64,000 nt of DNA, taken from NCBI RefSeq assembly GCF_900019265.1, contig NZ_CYGX02000003.1:31042-95041 (forward strand), in the 5' to 3' direction. Below, one piece after another: positions 18,744 to 28,061 of this stretch. The DNA is from Paraburkholderia ribeironis (GTDB lineage: Bacteria; Pseudomonadota; Gammaproteobacteria; Burkholderiales; Burkholderiaceae). How positions within the stretch are numbered: position 1 is the stretch's first letter; every line of letters starts with the position of its first letter. The notes below the pieces were generated by a model that saw only the letters and a list, made by a program, of their open reading frames with translations, was not told the DNA's origin and did no database searches. The translations under genes and the position numbers were made by a program.

Positions 18744-20282
18744 TCAGCTCGCACCGTCGCGAGTTTCGTCGACGAAGCTCTCCGTTGCATCGTCGAGCTT
18801 GCGGCTCTTGCGTCCCGCCGGCCCGTGCACGTACAGCACCTTGACATTGGCGCGCTCGGTCGATGCGGCAGGCGGCGTCATCGAATACCGGACTTCGCGT
18901 GCGTGGTCGCTCAATTGCAGATTCGGATCGAACACTGAGTTGAAGCGCCAAAGCATCCGCAGGAAGTTGGTTTGTCCGCGCATCAGAAGATGTGCCGCTT
19001 CATTGGCTGCGCGGCGCAGCGCGGTCCAGCCAAGGTGCTTGCGATTGAGCACCTGCTGCGTGCGCACCAGCTCGCGGTAGAACTCGGGCAAAGGCAGCCT
19101 GGTCGGCAGTACGGCGTGCTGGATGTCATAGAGCCGGTAGTCGAGGCTCGTCAACTGGCGCTGCTCGCGCAGCCAGATTTCCGTGCCCGGATAGGGCGTG
19201 TTCACGCTGATATTGACGATCTCGGGAATCTCCAGACACCACTGCCTGATCGCCTCGAAGCGCTGCTGGTCCCAGTCGGGATCGGCGATCAGATTGATCG
19301 CGACGGTGATGCCGAGCGAGCGCGCGAACGCGAGCGCCTCGAAGTTCCTGTCGAGATTGATGCGCTTGCGAAACGCCTTGAGCCCTTCGGCATCGATCGC
19401 CTCCATGCCGATGAACATGTATTGCAGGCCCAGCCCGCGCCAATACTCGAAGACCTCCTTGTTGCGCAACAGCACATCGCCGCGTGTCTCGAGGTAGTAC
19501 TTTTTATGTATGCCGCGCCGCTCGATCTCGCGGCCGATCGCCATGCCATGATCCGCGTGCACGAATGCAACATCGTCGACGATAAAGACACCAGGCTCGC
19601 GAATCGACGCCAGTTCGTCGGCGACCACCTCGGGACTGCGCGAGCGATAGCTGCGCCCGTAGAAGGTCCACGCACTGCAGAACGTGCAGTCCCACGGGCA
19701 GCCGCGTGCGAATTCGATCGACGCGCACGGGTCCAGCACGCCAATGAAGTATTGGCGCCGATGCCGCAGCAGATCGCGCGCAGGGCGGATCCGATCGAGG
19801 CTTTCGACAAAGCCCGGCGGCGGTCCTTCGCCGCCGCGGGTCACGACGCCCGGAATCGACAGTAGATTGGCGCGACGTGCGACGGCGTCGAGCAGATCGA
19901 CGACCTTTGCTTCGCCTTCGCCTTTAAGCACACAGTCGATCGCGCCGTCGGCGTGCGTGAGCATATCGGCAGCGGTGAACGACGCGCTATGTCCGCCCAC
20001 GAACACGAAGCAGGCGGGCCATTGCGCTTTGATCGCTTTCGACAGATCGATGATTTCGGGAATATTGGCGAGGTAGTTGCCGGAGAAACAGACGACATCG
20101 GGACGCCATTTGCGAATCAGCCGTTCCAGGTCGCGATGCGATTCGACTTGCAGGTCGAGCAACCGGACATCGTGCCCAGCCTCGCGGATGACGGCCGCGA
20201 CCGTCTCCAGGCCAAGCGGTTCGAGTCGCAGAAACACGCGGGTGTACATCAAGCCACTGGGATGCACGGCGAGTACCTTCAT
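18744..20282 (-). CDS. hpnR: hopanoid C-3 methylase (B12-binding radical SAM)
   Basis: The 512-residue protein has an N-terminal cobalamin-binding domain (MKVLAVHPSGLMYTRVFLRLE, FVFVGGHSASFTA) and a radical SAM domain. The radical SAM cluster motif is CPWDCTFC (Cys195, 199, 202). Downstream are FYGRSYRSRSPEVV, IKKYYLETRGDVLLRNKEVF, NISVNTPYPGTEIW and RTQQVLNRKHLGW. The combination is characteristic of HpnR, which adds the 3-methyl group to hopanoid lipids at the membrane. The ATG at 20282 has AAGGAG six bases upstream. No other hopanoid gene (shc, hpn) is in the window, so it acts as an orphan tailoring enzyme here. Confidence 0.88.
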   Translation of the reverse strand: MKVLAVHPSGLMYTRVFLRLEPLGLETVAAVIREAGHDVRLLDLQVESHRDLERLIRKWRPDVVCFSGNYLANIPEIIDLSKAIKAQWPACFVFVGGHSASFTAADMLTHADGAIDCVLKGEGEAKVVDLLDAVARRANLLSIPGVVTRGGEGPPPGFVESLDRIRPARDLLRHRRQYFIGVLDPCASIEFARGCPWDCTFCSAWTFYGRSYRSRSPEVVADELASIREPGVFIVDDVAFVHADHGMAIGREIERRGIHKKYYLETRGDVLLRNKEVFEYWRGLGLQYMFIGMEAIDAEGLKAFRKRINLDRNFEALAFARSLGITVAINLIADPDWDQQRFEAIRQWCLEIPEIVNISVNTPYPGTEIWLREQRQLTSLDYRLYDIQHAVLPTRLPLPEFYRELVRTQQVLNRKHLGWTALRRAANEAAHLLMRGQTNFLRMLWRFNSVFDPNLQLSDHAREVRYSMTPPAASTERANVKVLYVHGPAGRKSRKLDDATESFVDETRDGAS

Positions 20283-20767
20283 GAGATCTCCTTGGCCGAA
20301 AGGGCGCGTCCGTGTCATGTCGGTGCGCGCCACGCCTTCCTGCTGAAATCCTTGATACGGTCGATGGCCGGGCCTCGCGTTCTGGCGGAGCAAACGCGTG
20401 CGGCTAGTCGCGATTCTACTGCCCGCCGTGCTCGCGTGCTCGCACGAAGGCAGAGGCACAGTGGGCAGACTGTTCGGGCGCATCGTGATAGACACTCGCC
20501 TGTCGCTAACGTGCTCTATCTTTCATTTTGCTTCGGCAGCCCTTGTCGCAACGTCGCGAAACGTCTAACAAATCGCACCCACCGGGCCATACAAAAATTC
20601 AATGATGCGCAAACCTTTGCGCTCCTCCAGCGATATCCAGCCGTGCCGTTATGCAAATTGCATCGGCGCGAAGTGTGCCGTGCGCCATCAGGAGCACGTC
20701 TTCGGGACGCCCGACGGCTCGAATCCCCTCCTCGTGCACAGCAGGAGGCAACAGCTGGAGTTGAAAC
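20283..20767. other. 485-bp divergent intergenic region, hpnR / chemoreceptor
   Basis: This region must contain promoters for both divergent genes. I looked for a flagellar sigma-28 promoter before the chemoreceptor and found no convincing match. No small gene is supported. Confidence 0.4.
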
Positions 20768-22357
20768 ATGAATCTCAAGAATCTGTCAGTGAAGGCAAAG
20801 CTCACGGGGACCTTTGGTGTGCTTGCCACTATCGTTTTGATCGTGTCGGGCCTCTCGCTGAAAGCGCTGAACGACGCCAACGACCGGTTTGCCAATTTCG
20901 TGTCGGGTGTCAATACCCGCGCCAATCTGGCTATGCAGATTCGAACCGCGGTTGACCGGCGCGCGATTGCGGCGCGCAACATGGCGCTCGTCACCACGCC
21001 GGGCGACTTCGAGATTGAAAAGGCCGCCGAAGCGCAAGCCCAGATGGATGTGCAATCGAGGCTCACCAAGCTCAACGAATTGATGTCGTCCGCGAGCGAT
21101 GTGGCTGACAAGGCGCGCAGTCTCGTGGGCGACATCAACCGGATCGAGGCCGCCTATGCACCGGTTGCCAATGCGATCGTCGGCCTCGCCGTTGCGAACA
21201 AGCACGACGAGGCGGTGAAGAAAATCAACGACGAGTGCCGCCCGCTGCTTGCCGCTCTGATCAAGGCAACCAACGACTACGTGAATTACACGCGTACCCG
21301 TGCCGATGCGCTGGTTCGCGAGTCGGAAGATCGCTATGCGACGCAGCGCAACGTGCTGATGGCCATCTGTCTGGCCGCTGTCGCGATGGCAGTGCTGGCG
21401 GGGGTCGTGATCACACGAGGTCTGTTACGCGCGCTCGGCGCCGAGCCGGTCGAACTGGGTGCGGTCACGCAACGCGTCGCTGCGGGCGATCTGAGCCCGG
21501 TCGCGGGCGCGAAGAACGCGCCTGCGGGGAGCGTGCTGGCGTCAATGGGTGAGATGCAGACAAGTCTCGTCAATCTGATCGGGCAGGTGCGCAGCTCGGC
21601 AGACAGTATCGCGACTGGCTCCAGCCAGATCGCTTCAGGCAACGTCGATCTTTCTTCACGAACCGAACAGCAGGCTGCGTCATTGCAGGAAACCGCCTCG
21701 AGCATGGAACAGCTGACCTCGACGGTCAGGCAGAACGCCGAGAACGCGCAGCAGGCAAGTTCGCTCTCTGCCAATGCGTCGGAAGTGGCGCTGAAGGGCA
21801 ATGAGGTGGTCAGTCAGGTCGTCGATACGATGGGCGAGATCAGTACCAGTTCCACGAAGATCGCGGATATCACCGGAATCATCGAAGGGATTGCGTTTCA
21901 GACCAACATCCTGGCGCTGAACGCGGCGGTCGAAGCGGCCCGCGCGGGCGAACAGGGCCGCGGTTTCGCGGTGGTCGCGAGCGAAGTGCGCAGCCTCGCC
22001 CAACGTTCGTCCAGCGCGGCGAAGGAAATCAAGGATCTGATCAACGCTTCAGTGCAGAAAATCCGCGATGGCTCGTCGCTCGCGAACGAGGCGGGAAAGA
22101 CGATGTCGCAGGTCACCCAGGCCGTCACGCGAGTGACCGACATCATGGGCGAAATCGCCGCTGCGTCGACCGAACAAAGCCGGGGCATCGAACAGGTCAA
22201 TCAGGCCATCACGCAGATGGACGAAGTCACGCAGCAGAATGCCGCGCTGGTGGAGGAAGCGGCGGCGGCCTCCAAATCACTCGAAGAGCAGGGGCGGCAG
22301 CTCAATCAGGCGATTGCGTTCTTTCGTCTGGATGCCGGTGCCGCTTTGCGTGCATGA
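20768..22357 (+). CDS. methyl-accepting chemotaxis protein
   Basis: The 529-residue chemoreceptor has TM1 at about 13-31, a periplasmic four-helix-bundle-like sensor (32-195) and TM2 at about 196-217. A HAMP-like linker and the signalling helical hairpin follow. The conserved hairpin tip reads [45 protein letters not shown]. It lacks the C-terminal NWETF-type pentapeptide for CheR tethering. It would sense a periplasmic ligand and signal through CheA/CheW. The ligand cannot be read from sequence. GGAG precedes the ATG. It is not in an operon with che genes. Confidence 0.93.
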   Translation: MNLKNLSVKAKLTGTFGVLATIVLIVSGLSLKALNDANDRFANFVSGVNTRANLAMQIRTAVDRRAIAARNMALVTTPGDFEIEKAAEAQAQMDVQSRLTKLNELMSSASDVADKARSLVGDINRIEAAYAPVANAIVGLAVANKHDEAVKKINDECRPLLAALIKATNDYVNYTRTRADALVRESEDRYATQRNVLMAICLAAVAMAVLAGVVITRGLLRALGAEPVELGAVTQRVAAGDLSPVAGAKNAPAGSVLASMGEMQTSLVNLIGQVRSSADSIATGSSQIASGNVDLSSRTEQQAASLQETASSMEQLTSTVRQNAENAQQASSLSANASEVALKGNEVVSQVVDTMGEISTSSTKIADITGIIEGIAFQTNILALNAAVEAARAGEQGRGFAVVASEVRSLAQRSSSAAKEIKDLINASVQKIRDGSSLANEAGKTMSQVTQAVTRVTDIMGEIAAASTEQSRGIEQVNQAITQMDEVTQQNAALVEEAAAASKSLEEQGRQLNQAIAFFRLDAGAALRA

Positions 22358-22469
22358 TGCGAACGGAGTCTGCCGCTTACAATAACGCGCAGGCGAAGCG
22401 ATCGGATTCAGCACGCAGAGCCGGGTTCATCATGGAATCAGAAATCCTTTCGACGTTCCAGGAGACAAC

Positions 22470-22898
22470 ATGACCAGGTTGGATTCGACAGAGGGACCAC
22501 CGGCATCTGAGCTGATCGACCAGCGCATTGCCGATCTCGGGGACTGGCGCGGCGAGGCGCTGAGCAGGATGCGCAAGCTCATCAAGGAGGCAGACCCGGA
22601 CGTCGTCGAGGAGTGGAAGTGGCGGGGCACGCCGGTGTGGTCGCACGGCGGGATCATCTGCACCGGCGAGTCTTATAAGTCGATAGTGAAGTTGACGTTC
22701 GCCAAGGGAGCGTCGTTGCAGGACCCGGCCGGCCTCTTCAACTCCAGCCTCGACGGTAACGTGCGGCGCGCGATCGACATCCACGAGGGAGAACAACTCG
22801 ACGCGGATGCGTTCAGGTCGCTCATTCGCGCGGCGGTCGCCCTCAACACATCCGGTGCAAAGGCAGGCTCGAAACGGGCGAAGCAGGTTGCAACCTAG
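22470..22898 (+). CDS. DUF1801 domain protein
   Basis: The 142-residue cytosolic protein carries the DUF1801 (YdhG-like) fold: ADLGDWRGEALSRMRKLIKEADPDVVEEWKWRGTPVWSHGGIICTGESYKSIVKLTFAKGA. Family members are structurally related to the frataxin-like fold, but their role is unsettled. AGGAG sits seven bases before the ATG. It is monocistronic, 110 bp after the chemoreceptor. The stop codon lies in a small inverted repeat (CAACCT/AGGTTG). Confidence 0.85.
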   Translation: MTRLDSTEGPPASELIDQRIADLGDWRGEALSRMRKLIKEADPDVVEEWKWRGTPVWSHGGIICTGESYKSIVKLTFAKGASLQDPAGLFNSSLDGNVRRAIDIHEGEQLDADAFRSLIRAAVALNTSGAKAGSKRAKQVAT

Positions 22899-23548
22899 AG
22901 GTTGTGAACTTCGGGGTTGTGAACTTCGCGCCTCTCATGGCGGGACTCCTGCCTTGCAACGTCCCGCCCGCTCCATGTGCGAGCGAATGCCTGACCGAAA
23001 AACGTTTAGCACAACGCAGCAACCCGCTGCCGGGTCGCAGGATTCAAAACTTCGTGGTCCATGTTCGGGATCACCATCGCGCTGGCGTGCACCAGCTTGT
23101 TGAGCCGACGGCCACCCCGGCCGAAGTGCATCCGTAGCGGGTCCAGCCCCGCGATCCAGCGGGCTGAATAACAACCGCACACGTACGCCGCGCGCTGAAG
23201 CCTTTCTTCACCTCCGCCGCTTCCGGTCGCGGCTTGTTGAACGCAATGGCAAAAAACGCTGCAACGCCTCCGGACGCCCGCGCAGCATCGTCCCGTCCCC
23301 AATACCAAAAGTGATATCGATACCGGCCAAAATATGATTGGAAAGATATGGCCCCGCTCCTTACACTTCAGCATTCCCAGAAAATGAGCAACAGCCCTCG
23401 TGATCTGCATTTCAAAGCTTCGCGATGCCAGCTATAACGAAAAGTGTGCTGTCGCCGGCTGCTCAATCGTCGTGTCGCCGGCCGCGCCGCGCCGGTTCGA
23501 TCGAACCAGCCGGTGCTGTGTCCCAGCACGCGCATCAAGGAAATAGGC
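22899..23548. other. 650-bp intergenic region, no gene recognised
   Basis: Starts with a 15-bp direct repeat (GTTGTGAACTTCGGG, 22901-22930, second copy with one change). An open minus-strand frame at 23006-23410 shows no ribosome site or family features and is not called. The stretch 23300-23460 is less GC-rich and probably contains the promoter of the dehydratase gene. Confidence 0.45.
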
Positions 23549-25282
23549 ATGTCGGAAAAAAAGCGGAAATTGCGCTCAGCTGAATGGTTCGGCACAGCTG
23601 ACAAGAACGGCTTCATGTATCGAAGCTGGATGAAGAATCAGGGTATCCCCGATCACGAATTCGACGGTCGCCCGATCATCGGCATATGCAACACCTGGTC
23701 CGAACTCACGCCGTGCAACGCGCACTTTCGCAAGCTCGCCGAGCATGTCAAACGCGGCGTTCACGAAGCGGGCGGCTTTCCGGTCGAGTTTCCGGTGTTC
23801 TCGAACGGCGAATCGAATCTGCGTCCGACTGCGATGCTCACGCGCAATCTCGCGGCGATGGATGTCGAAGAGGCGATTCGCGGCAATCCGATCGACGCGG
23901 TCGTGCTCCTCACCGGTTGCGACAAGACCACACCTGCGTTGCTGATGGGCGCGGCGAGTTGCGATGTGCCGGCGATCGTCGTCACCGGCGGCCCGATGCT
24001 CAACGGTAAGCTCGATGGCAAGAACATCGGCTCGGGCACCGCGGTGTGGCAACTGCATGAGTCGCTGAAGGCGGGCGAGATCAACCTGCATCAGTTCCTG
24101 TCGGCGGAAGCGGGCATGTCGCGCTCGGCGGGCACCTGCAACACGATGGGCACGGCGTCGACCATGGCATGCATGGCCGAAGCGCTCGGCACATCGTTGC
24201 CGCACAACGCTGCTATCCCGGCTGTCGATTCGCGTCGCTATGTGCTCGCGCATATGTCAGGAATCCGTATCGTCGAGATGGCTTACGAAGACCTCAAGCT
24301 GTCGAAGATCCTGACGCGCGAGGCGTTCATGAACGCGATTCGCACTAACGCCGCGATCGGCGGATCGACCAATGCGGTGATTCATCTGAAGGCGATCGCC
24401 GGGCGCATCGGCGTCGACCTCGAACTGGAAGACTGGGTGCGCATCGGCCGCGACACGCCGACGATCGTCGACCTGATGCCGTCGGGCCGCTTCCTGATGG
24501 AGGAGTTCTATTACGCGGGTGGCTTGCCGGCGGTGCTGCGCCGGCTCGGTGAGGCCGATCTGCTGCCGCATCCGGGCGCGTTGACCGTCAACGGGAAGTC
24601 CTTGTGGGACAACGTGAAGGACGCGCCCAATACCAACGACGAAGTCATCCGCCCGCTGGACAAACCGCTTGTCGCCGATGGTGGCATCCGCGTGCTGCGC
24701 GGCAATCTCGCGCCGCGCGGCGCGGTGCTCAAGCCGTCGGCAGCCACGCCGGAACTGCTCAAGCATCGCGGGCGCGCCGTGGTGTTCGAAAACCTCGAGC
24801 ACTACAAGGCGCGCATCGTCGACGAGGCCCTCGATGTCGACGCCAACTCCGTGCTTGTGATGAAGAACTGCGGCCCGAAGGGTTATCCGGGCATGGCCGA
24901 AGTCGGCAACATGGGACTGCCGCCGAAGCTGTTGCGTGAAGGCGTGAAGGACATGGTGCGCATTTCCGATGCGCGGATGAGCGGCACCGCGTACGGCACC
25001 GTGGTGCTGCACGTGACGCCGGAAGCCGCGGCGGGCGGTCCGTTGGCGGCCGTGCAGGATGGCGACTGGATCGAACTCGACTGCGATGCGGGCACGCTGC
25101 ATCTGGATATCAGCGACGCGGAACTGGAGCGCCGGATGGCGCAGCACGTGCCACCCCAACCGCCGGAAGGCGGCGGCTACCAGCGTCTTTACGTCGACCA
25201 CGTGCTGCAGGCCGACGAAGGATGCGACCTCGATTTTCTCGTCGGCTGCCGTGGCGCTGCTGTGCCGCGCCATTCTCACTGA
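23549..25282 (+). CDS. L-arabinonate dehydratase (IlvD/Edd family)
   Basis: The 577-residue protein is an IlvD/Edd dehydratase. Cys56, Cys124 (LLTGCDKTTPA) and Cys197 (SAGTCNTMGTASTM) fit the three Fe-S ligands of the pentonate branch. The ending DLDFLVGCRGAAVPRHSH is characteristic of L-arabinonate dehydratases rather than IlvD or Edd. It would turn L-arabinonate into 2-dehydro-3-deoxy-L-arabinonate in the oxidative L-arabinose pathway. The ATG at 23549 has AAGGA upstream. The other pathway genes are not adjacent, but an arabinofuranosidase/importer operon lies 13 kb downstream. Other sugar-acid substrates are possible. Confidence 0.87.
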   Translation: MSEKKRKLRSAEWFGTADKNGFMYRSWMKNQGIPDHEFDGRPIIGICNTWSELTPCNAHFRKLAEHVKRGVHEAGGFPVEFPVFSNGESNLRPTAMLTRNLAAMDVEEAIRGNPIDAVVLLTGCDKTTPALLMGAASCDVPAIVVTGGPMLNGKLDGKNIGSGTAVWQLHESLKAGEINLHQFLSAEAGMSRSAGTCNTMGTASTMACMAEALGTSLPHNAAIPAVDSRRYVLAHMSGIRIVEMAYEDLKLSKILTREAFMNAIRTNAAIGGSTNAVIHLKAIAGRIGVDLELEDWVRIGRDTPTIVDLMPSGRFLMEEFYYAGGLPAVLRRLGEADLLPHPGALTVNGKSLWDNVKDAPNTNDEVIRPLDKPLVADGGIRVLRGNLAPRGAVLKPSAATPELLKHRGRAVVFENLEHYKARIVDEALDVDANSVLVMKNCGPKGYPGMAEVGNMGLPPKLLREGVKDMVRISDARMSGTAYGTVVLHVTPEAAAGGPLAAVQDGDWIELDCDAGTLHLDISDAELERRMAQHVPPQPPEGGGYQRLYVDHVLQADEGCDLDFLVGCRGAAVPRHSH

Positions 25283-25303
25283 CGCTGCCGATACCTGTTA
25301 GCC

Positions 25304-25329
25304 GTGTCACCGCCAGGCGGCGGTGACAC
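25304..25329 (+). terminator. perfect 11-bp stem-loop after the dehydratase gene
   Basis: GTGTCACCGCC and its exact complement are separated by AGGC, 21 bp after the stop. There is no T-run, so it may be a terminator of intermediate strength or an mRNA 3'-end structure. Confidence 0.55.
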
Positions 25330-25650
25330 GCGCGTCGATCCGATCCAATGCCGGTTTTCACGGGTTGAATGCGTGAAGTGTTGGGTGTTTTCTGTGCGGG
25401 CTATCGAAGATAGCGCAATGCTATATTTAGGACTCCAGCGTTATCAAATCTATCTGGCTGAGTGGTGAAGTCGCGGTTCTGATTGACCGTCCGCTATCCG
25501 GCCATCAAGCGTCGAGCGGTTCTGGATTGATGCCTGAATAGCGCTTGTTTTTCCTGCGAAGACCATCACGACGCCACCACAGGCTCGGCGCCGGCGAGCG
25601 CGCGTCGTGGAGAGCCGCTCAGATCCCGCGTTGCCGCGAATCTATTCCCC

Positions 25651-25688
25651 GACCGGTATTCGAACGTCATGACGATCGAAAACCGGTC
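25651..25688. promoter_or_regulatory. 38-bp dyad, candidate upstream activator site for AcxR
   Basis: Two 19-bp half-sites beginning GACCGGT and ending ACCGGTC are joined with no spacer, and 17 of 19 base pairs are symmetric. The core reads TTCGAACGTCATGACGATCG. It lies about 100 bp upstream of the -24 element of the acxA promoter, the usual distance for sigma-54 enhancer sites. Confidence 0.65.
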
Positions 25689-25789
25689 AACAACCTCATC
25701 CGCCGGTCGATACCCGACACGCGCCGATCCCTGCCTCTTCCCATCGACACCCTTGCCGCATCTGCTCGCGCTCGCGTTCAGGCCGCGGA

Positions 25790-25805
25790 TGGCATAGCTG
25801 TTGCA
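25790..25805 (+). promoter_or_regulatory. sigma-54 (-24/-12) promoter of acxABC
   Basis: TGGCAT-AGCTG-TTGCA has the invariant GG and GC with exact spacing and matches TGGCAC-N5-TTGC at all but one position. It predicts a transcript start near 25816, about 80 bp before acxA. The neighbouring acxR encodes a sigma-54 activator. Confidence 0.8.
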
Positions 25806-25897
25806 AGGTTGGTCGCGAGCCGTCACATGAGACGTGGCTAGCCAGGTCCCCCACCTCAACGCGGCTCCCGACAAATCCGACTATTGGAGACAAGGAT

Positions 25898-28042
25898 ATG
25901 GAAGGGCATTCGCAAGTCCAGGTATTGGGCATCGATGCAGGCGGCACGATGACCGACACCTTCTTCGTGCGCGACGACGGACGGTTCGTCGTCGGCAAGG
26001 CACAGAGCAATCCCGAGGATGAATCACTCGCGATCTTCAATTCGTCGCGAGACGCATTGGCTCATTGGAAGCGCGACGTCGATGAAGTCTATCCCGAGCT
26101 GGTCACCTGCGTGTACTCCGGCACGGCGATGCTCAATCGCGTCGTGCAGCGCAAAGGCCTCGATGTCGGCCTGCTGGTGAACAAGGGCTTTGAACACGTC
26201 CACTCGATGGGTCGCGCGATTCAGAGTTACCTCGGCTATGCATTGGAGGAGCGGATTCACCTGAATACGCACCGCTACGACGAGCCGCTTGTGCCTTTGT
26301 CTCGCACGCGCGGAGTCACCGAGCGTACCGACGTCCAGGGCGACATCGTCATTCCGCTGCGTGAAGGCGAGGTGCGGCAGGCAACGCGGGAACTCGTCGC
26401 GTCCGGGTCGAAGGCCATCGTCATCTGTCTGCTTCAATCGCACAAGAACGGCACGAGCGAGCAGCAGGCGCGCGACGTGGCGCGCGACGAACTCAAGGCA
26501 TTGGGCGTCGACATTCCCGTGTTCGCATCCGTGGATTACTACCCGCAGCGCAAGGAAAGCCACCGGATGAACACGACCGTGCTCGAAGCCTATGCGGCCG
26601 AGCCGTCACGGCAAACCTTGAAGAAAGTCAGCGACCGCTTCCGCAAGCACGGCGCCAGGTTCGATCTGCGTGTGATGGCCACACATGGCGGCACGATCAG
26701 CTGGAAAGCGAAGGAACTCGCGCGCACCATCGTATCGGGTCCGATTGGCGGCGTGATCGGCTCGAAGCTGCTGGGTGAGGCGCTCGGCTACGACAACATC
26801 GCGTGTTCGGACATCGGCGGCACGTCGTTCGACATGGCGCTGATCACAAAGGGCAAGTTCGCGATCGCGTCGGACCCGGACATGGCGCGCCTCGTCCTGT
26901 CGCTGCCACTTGTCACGATGGATTCGGTCGGTGCCGGCGCGGGCAGCTTTGTCCGGCTCGATCCGTACAGCGGCGCGATCAAGCTCGGACCGGATAGCGC
27001 AGGTTATCGCGTCGGCACCTGCTGGCCCGACAGCGGCCTGACGACGGTTTCGGTCTCCGACTGTCACGTCGTGCTCGGCTATCTGAACCCCGACAACTTC
27101 CTCGGCGGACAGATCAAGCTCGACGTGAACCGGGCCCGTGAGCATATCAAGGCGCAGATCGCAGATCCGCTTGGACTGTCGGTGGAAGACGCGGCGGCAG
27201 GCGTGATCGAGCTGCTCGATCTGCAATTGCGTGAGTACCTGCGCTCAAATGTGAGCGCGAAGGGCTACAACCCGACTGAGTTCGTCTGCTTCTCATATGG
27301 TGGCGCGGGGCCGGTCCATACATACGGCTACACGGAAGGACTCGGCTTCAAGGACGTCGTCGTTCCCGCATGGGCCGCAGGCTTCTCCGCGTTCGGCTGC
27401 GCATGCGCTGACTTCGAATACCGCTATGACAAGAGTGTCGACCTGGCGCTGCCGCAATTCGCGGGCGACGATGAAAAGGCCGGCGCTGCGCAAACGATCC
27501 AGAAGGCGTGGGCAGAACTTACGGCCAAGGTCATCGAGGAATTCCGCATTAACGGCTTCAGCGAAAAAGACGTGATTCTGCGTCCGGGCTTCCGGATGCA
27601 GTACATGGGCCAGCTCAACGATCTCGAGATCGAATCGCCGGTTGCGGGCGCGACTACTGCCAAGGACTGGGATCGTATCGTCGAAGCGTTCGAGGACACA
27701 TACGGCCGCGTCTACGCGAGCGCAGCACGCTCGCCCGAGCTTGGCTTCTCTGTGACGGGCGCGATCATGCGCGGCATGGTGGTCACGCAAAAACCTGTGC
27801 TGCCTGAAGACCCGGAAGCCGGTCCGACTCCGCCAAAGGAAGCACGGCTCGGCACCCGCAAGCTGTACCGGCATAAGCAATGGCACGACGCGGCGCTGTG
27901 GAAGATGGAATCTCTCAAGCCAGGCAATGTGATTACGGGACCCGCGATCGTGGAGTCCGATGCGACCACATTCGTTGTGCCGAAGGGATTCGCGACGACC
28001 CTCGACAAGCACCGCCTCTTCCATCTCAGAGAAGTCAAGTAA
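25898..28042 (+). CDS. acxA: acetone carboxylase beta subunit (HyuA type)
   Basis: The 714-residue subunit belongs to the hydantoinase A/oxoprolinase family. It shows the N-terminal nucleotide-binding motif GIDAGGTMTDTFFV and the second ATP motif SDIGGTSFDMALI. In acetone carboxylase this subunit activates acetone and bicarbonate by phosphorylation so they condense to acetoacetate. Length (about 715) matches the known beta subunit, and the following two genes match alpha and gamma. The ATG at 25898 has GGAG and AAGG upstream. The alternatives, N-methylhydantoinase or acetophenone carboxylase, are less likely because of the gamma-subunit gene. Confidence 0.92.
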   Translation: MEGHSQVQVLGIDAGGTMTDTFFVRDDGRFVVGKAQSNPEDESLAIFNSSRDALAHWKRDVDEVYPELVTCVYSGTAMLNRVVQRKGLDVGLLVNKGFEHVHSMGRAIQSYLGYALEERIHLNTHRYDEPLVPLSRTRGVTERTDVQGDIVIPLREGEVRQATRELVASGSKAIVICLLQSHKNGTSEQQARDVARDELKALGVDIPVFASVDYYPQRKESHRMNTTVLEAYAAEPSRQTLKKVSDRFRKHGARFDLRVMATHGGTISWKAKELARTIVSGPIGGVIGSKLLGEALGYDNIACSDIGGTSFDMALITKGKFAIASDPDMARLVLSLPLVTMDSVGAGAGSFVRLDPYSGAIKLGPDSAGYRVGTCWPDSGLTTVSVSDCHVVLGYLNPDNFLGGQIKLDVNRAREHIKAQIADPLGLSVEDAAAGVIELLDLQLREYLRSNVSAKGYNPTEFVCFSYGGAGPVHTYGYTEGLGFKDVVVPAWAAGFSAFGCACADFEYRYDKSVDLALPQFAGDDEKAGAAQTIQKAWAELTAKVIEEFRINGFSEKDVILRPGFRMQYMGQLNDLEIESPVAGATTAKDWDRIVEAFEDTYGRVYASAARSPELGFSVTGAIMRGMVVTQKPVLPEDPEAGPTPPKEARLGTRKLYRHKQWHDAALWKMESLKPGNVITGPAIVESDATTFVVPKGFATTLDKHRLFHLREVK

Positions 28043-28061
28043 GCACGCAAGGAGACATGCA

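Noticed and set aside
23006..23410. 134-codon minus-strand open frame in the gap before the dehydratase gene
   Set aside because: No ribosome site, no recognisable family, irregular composition.
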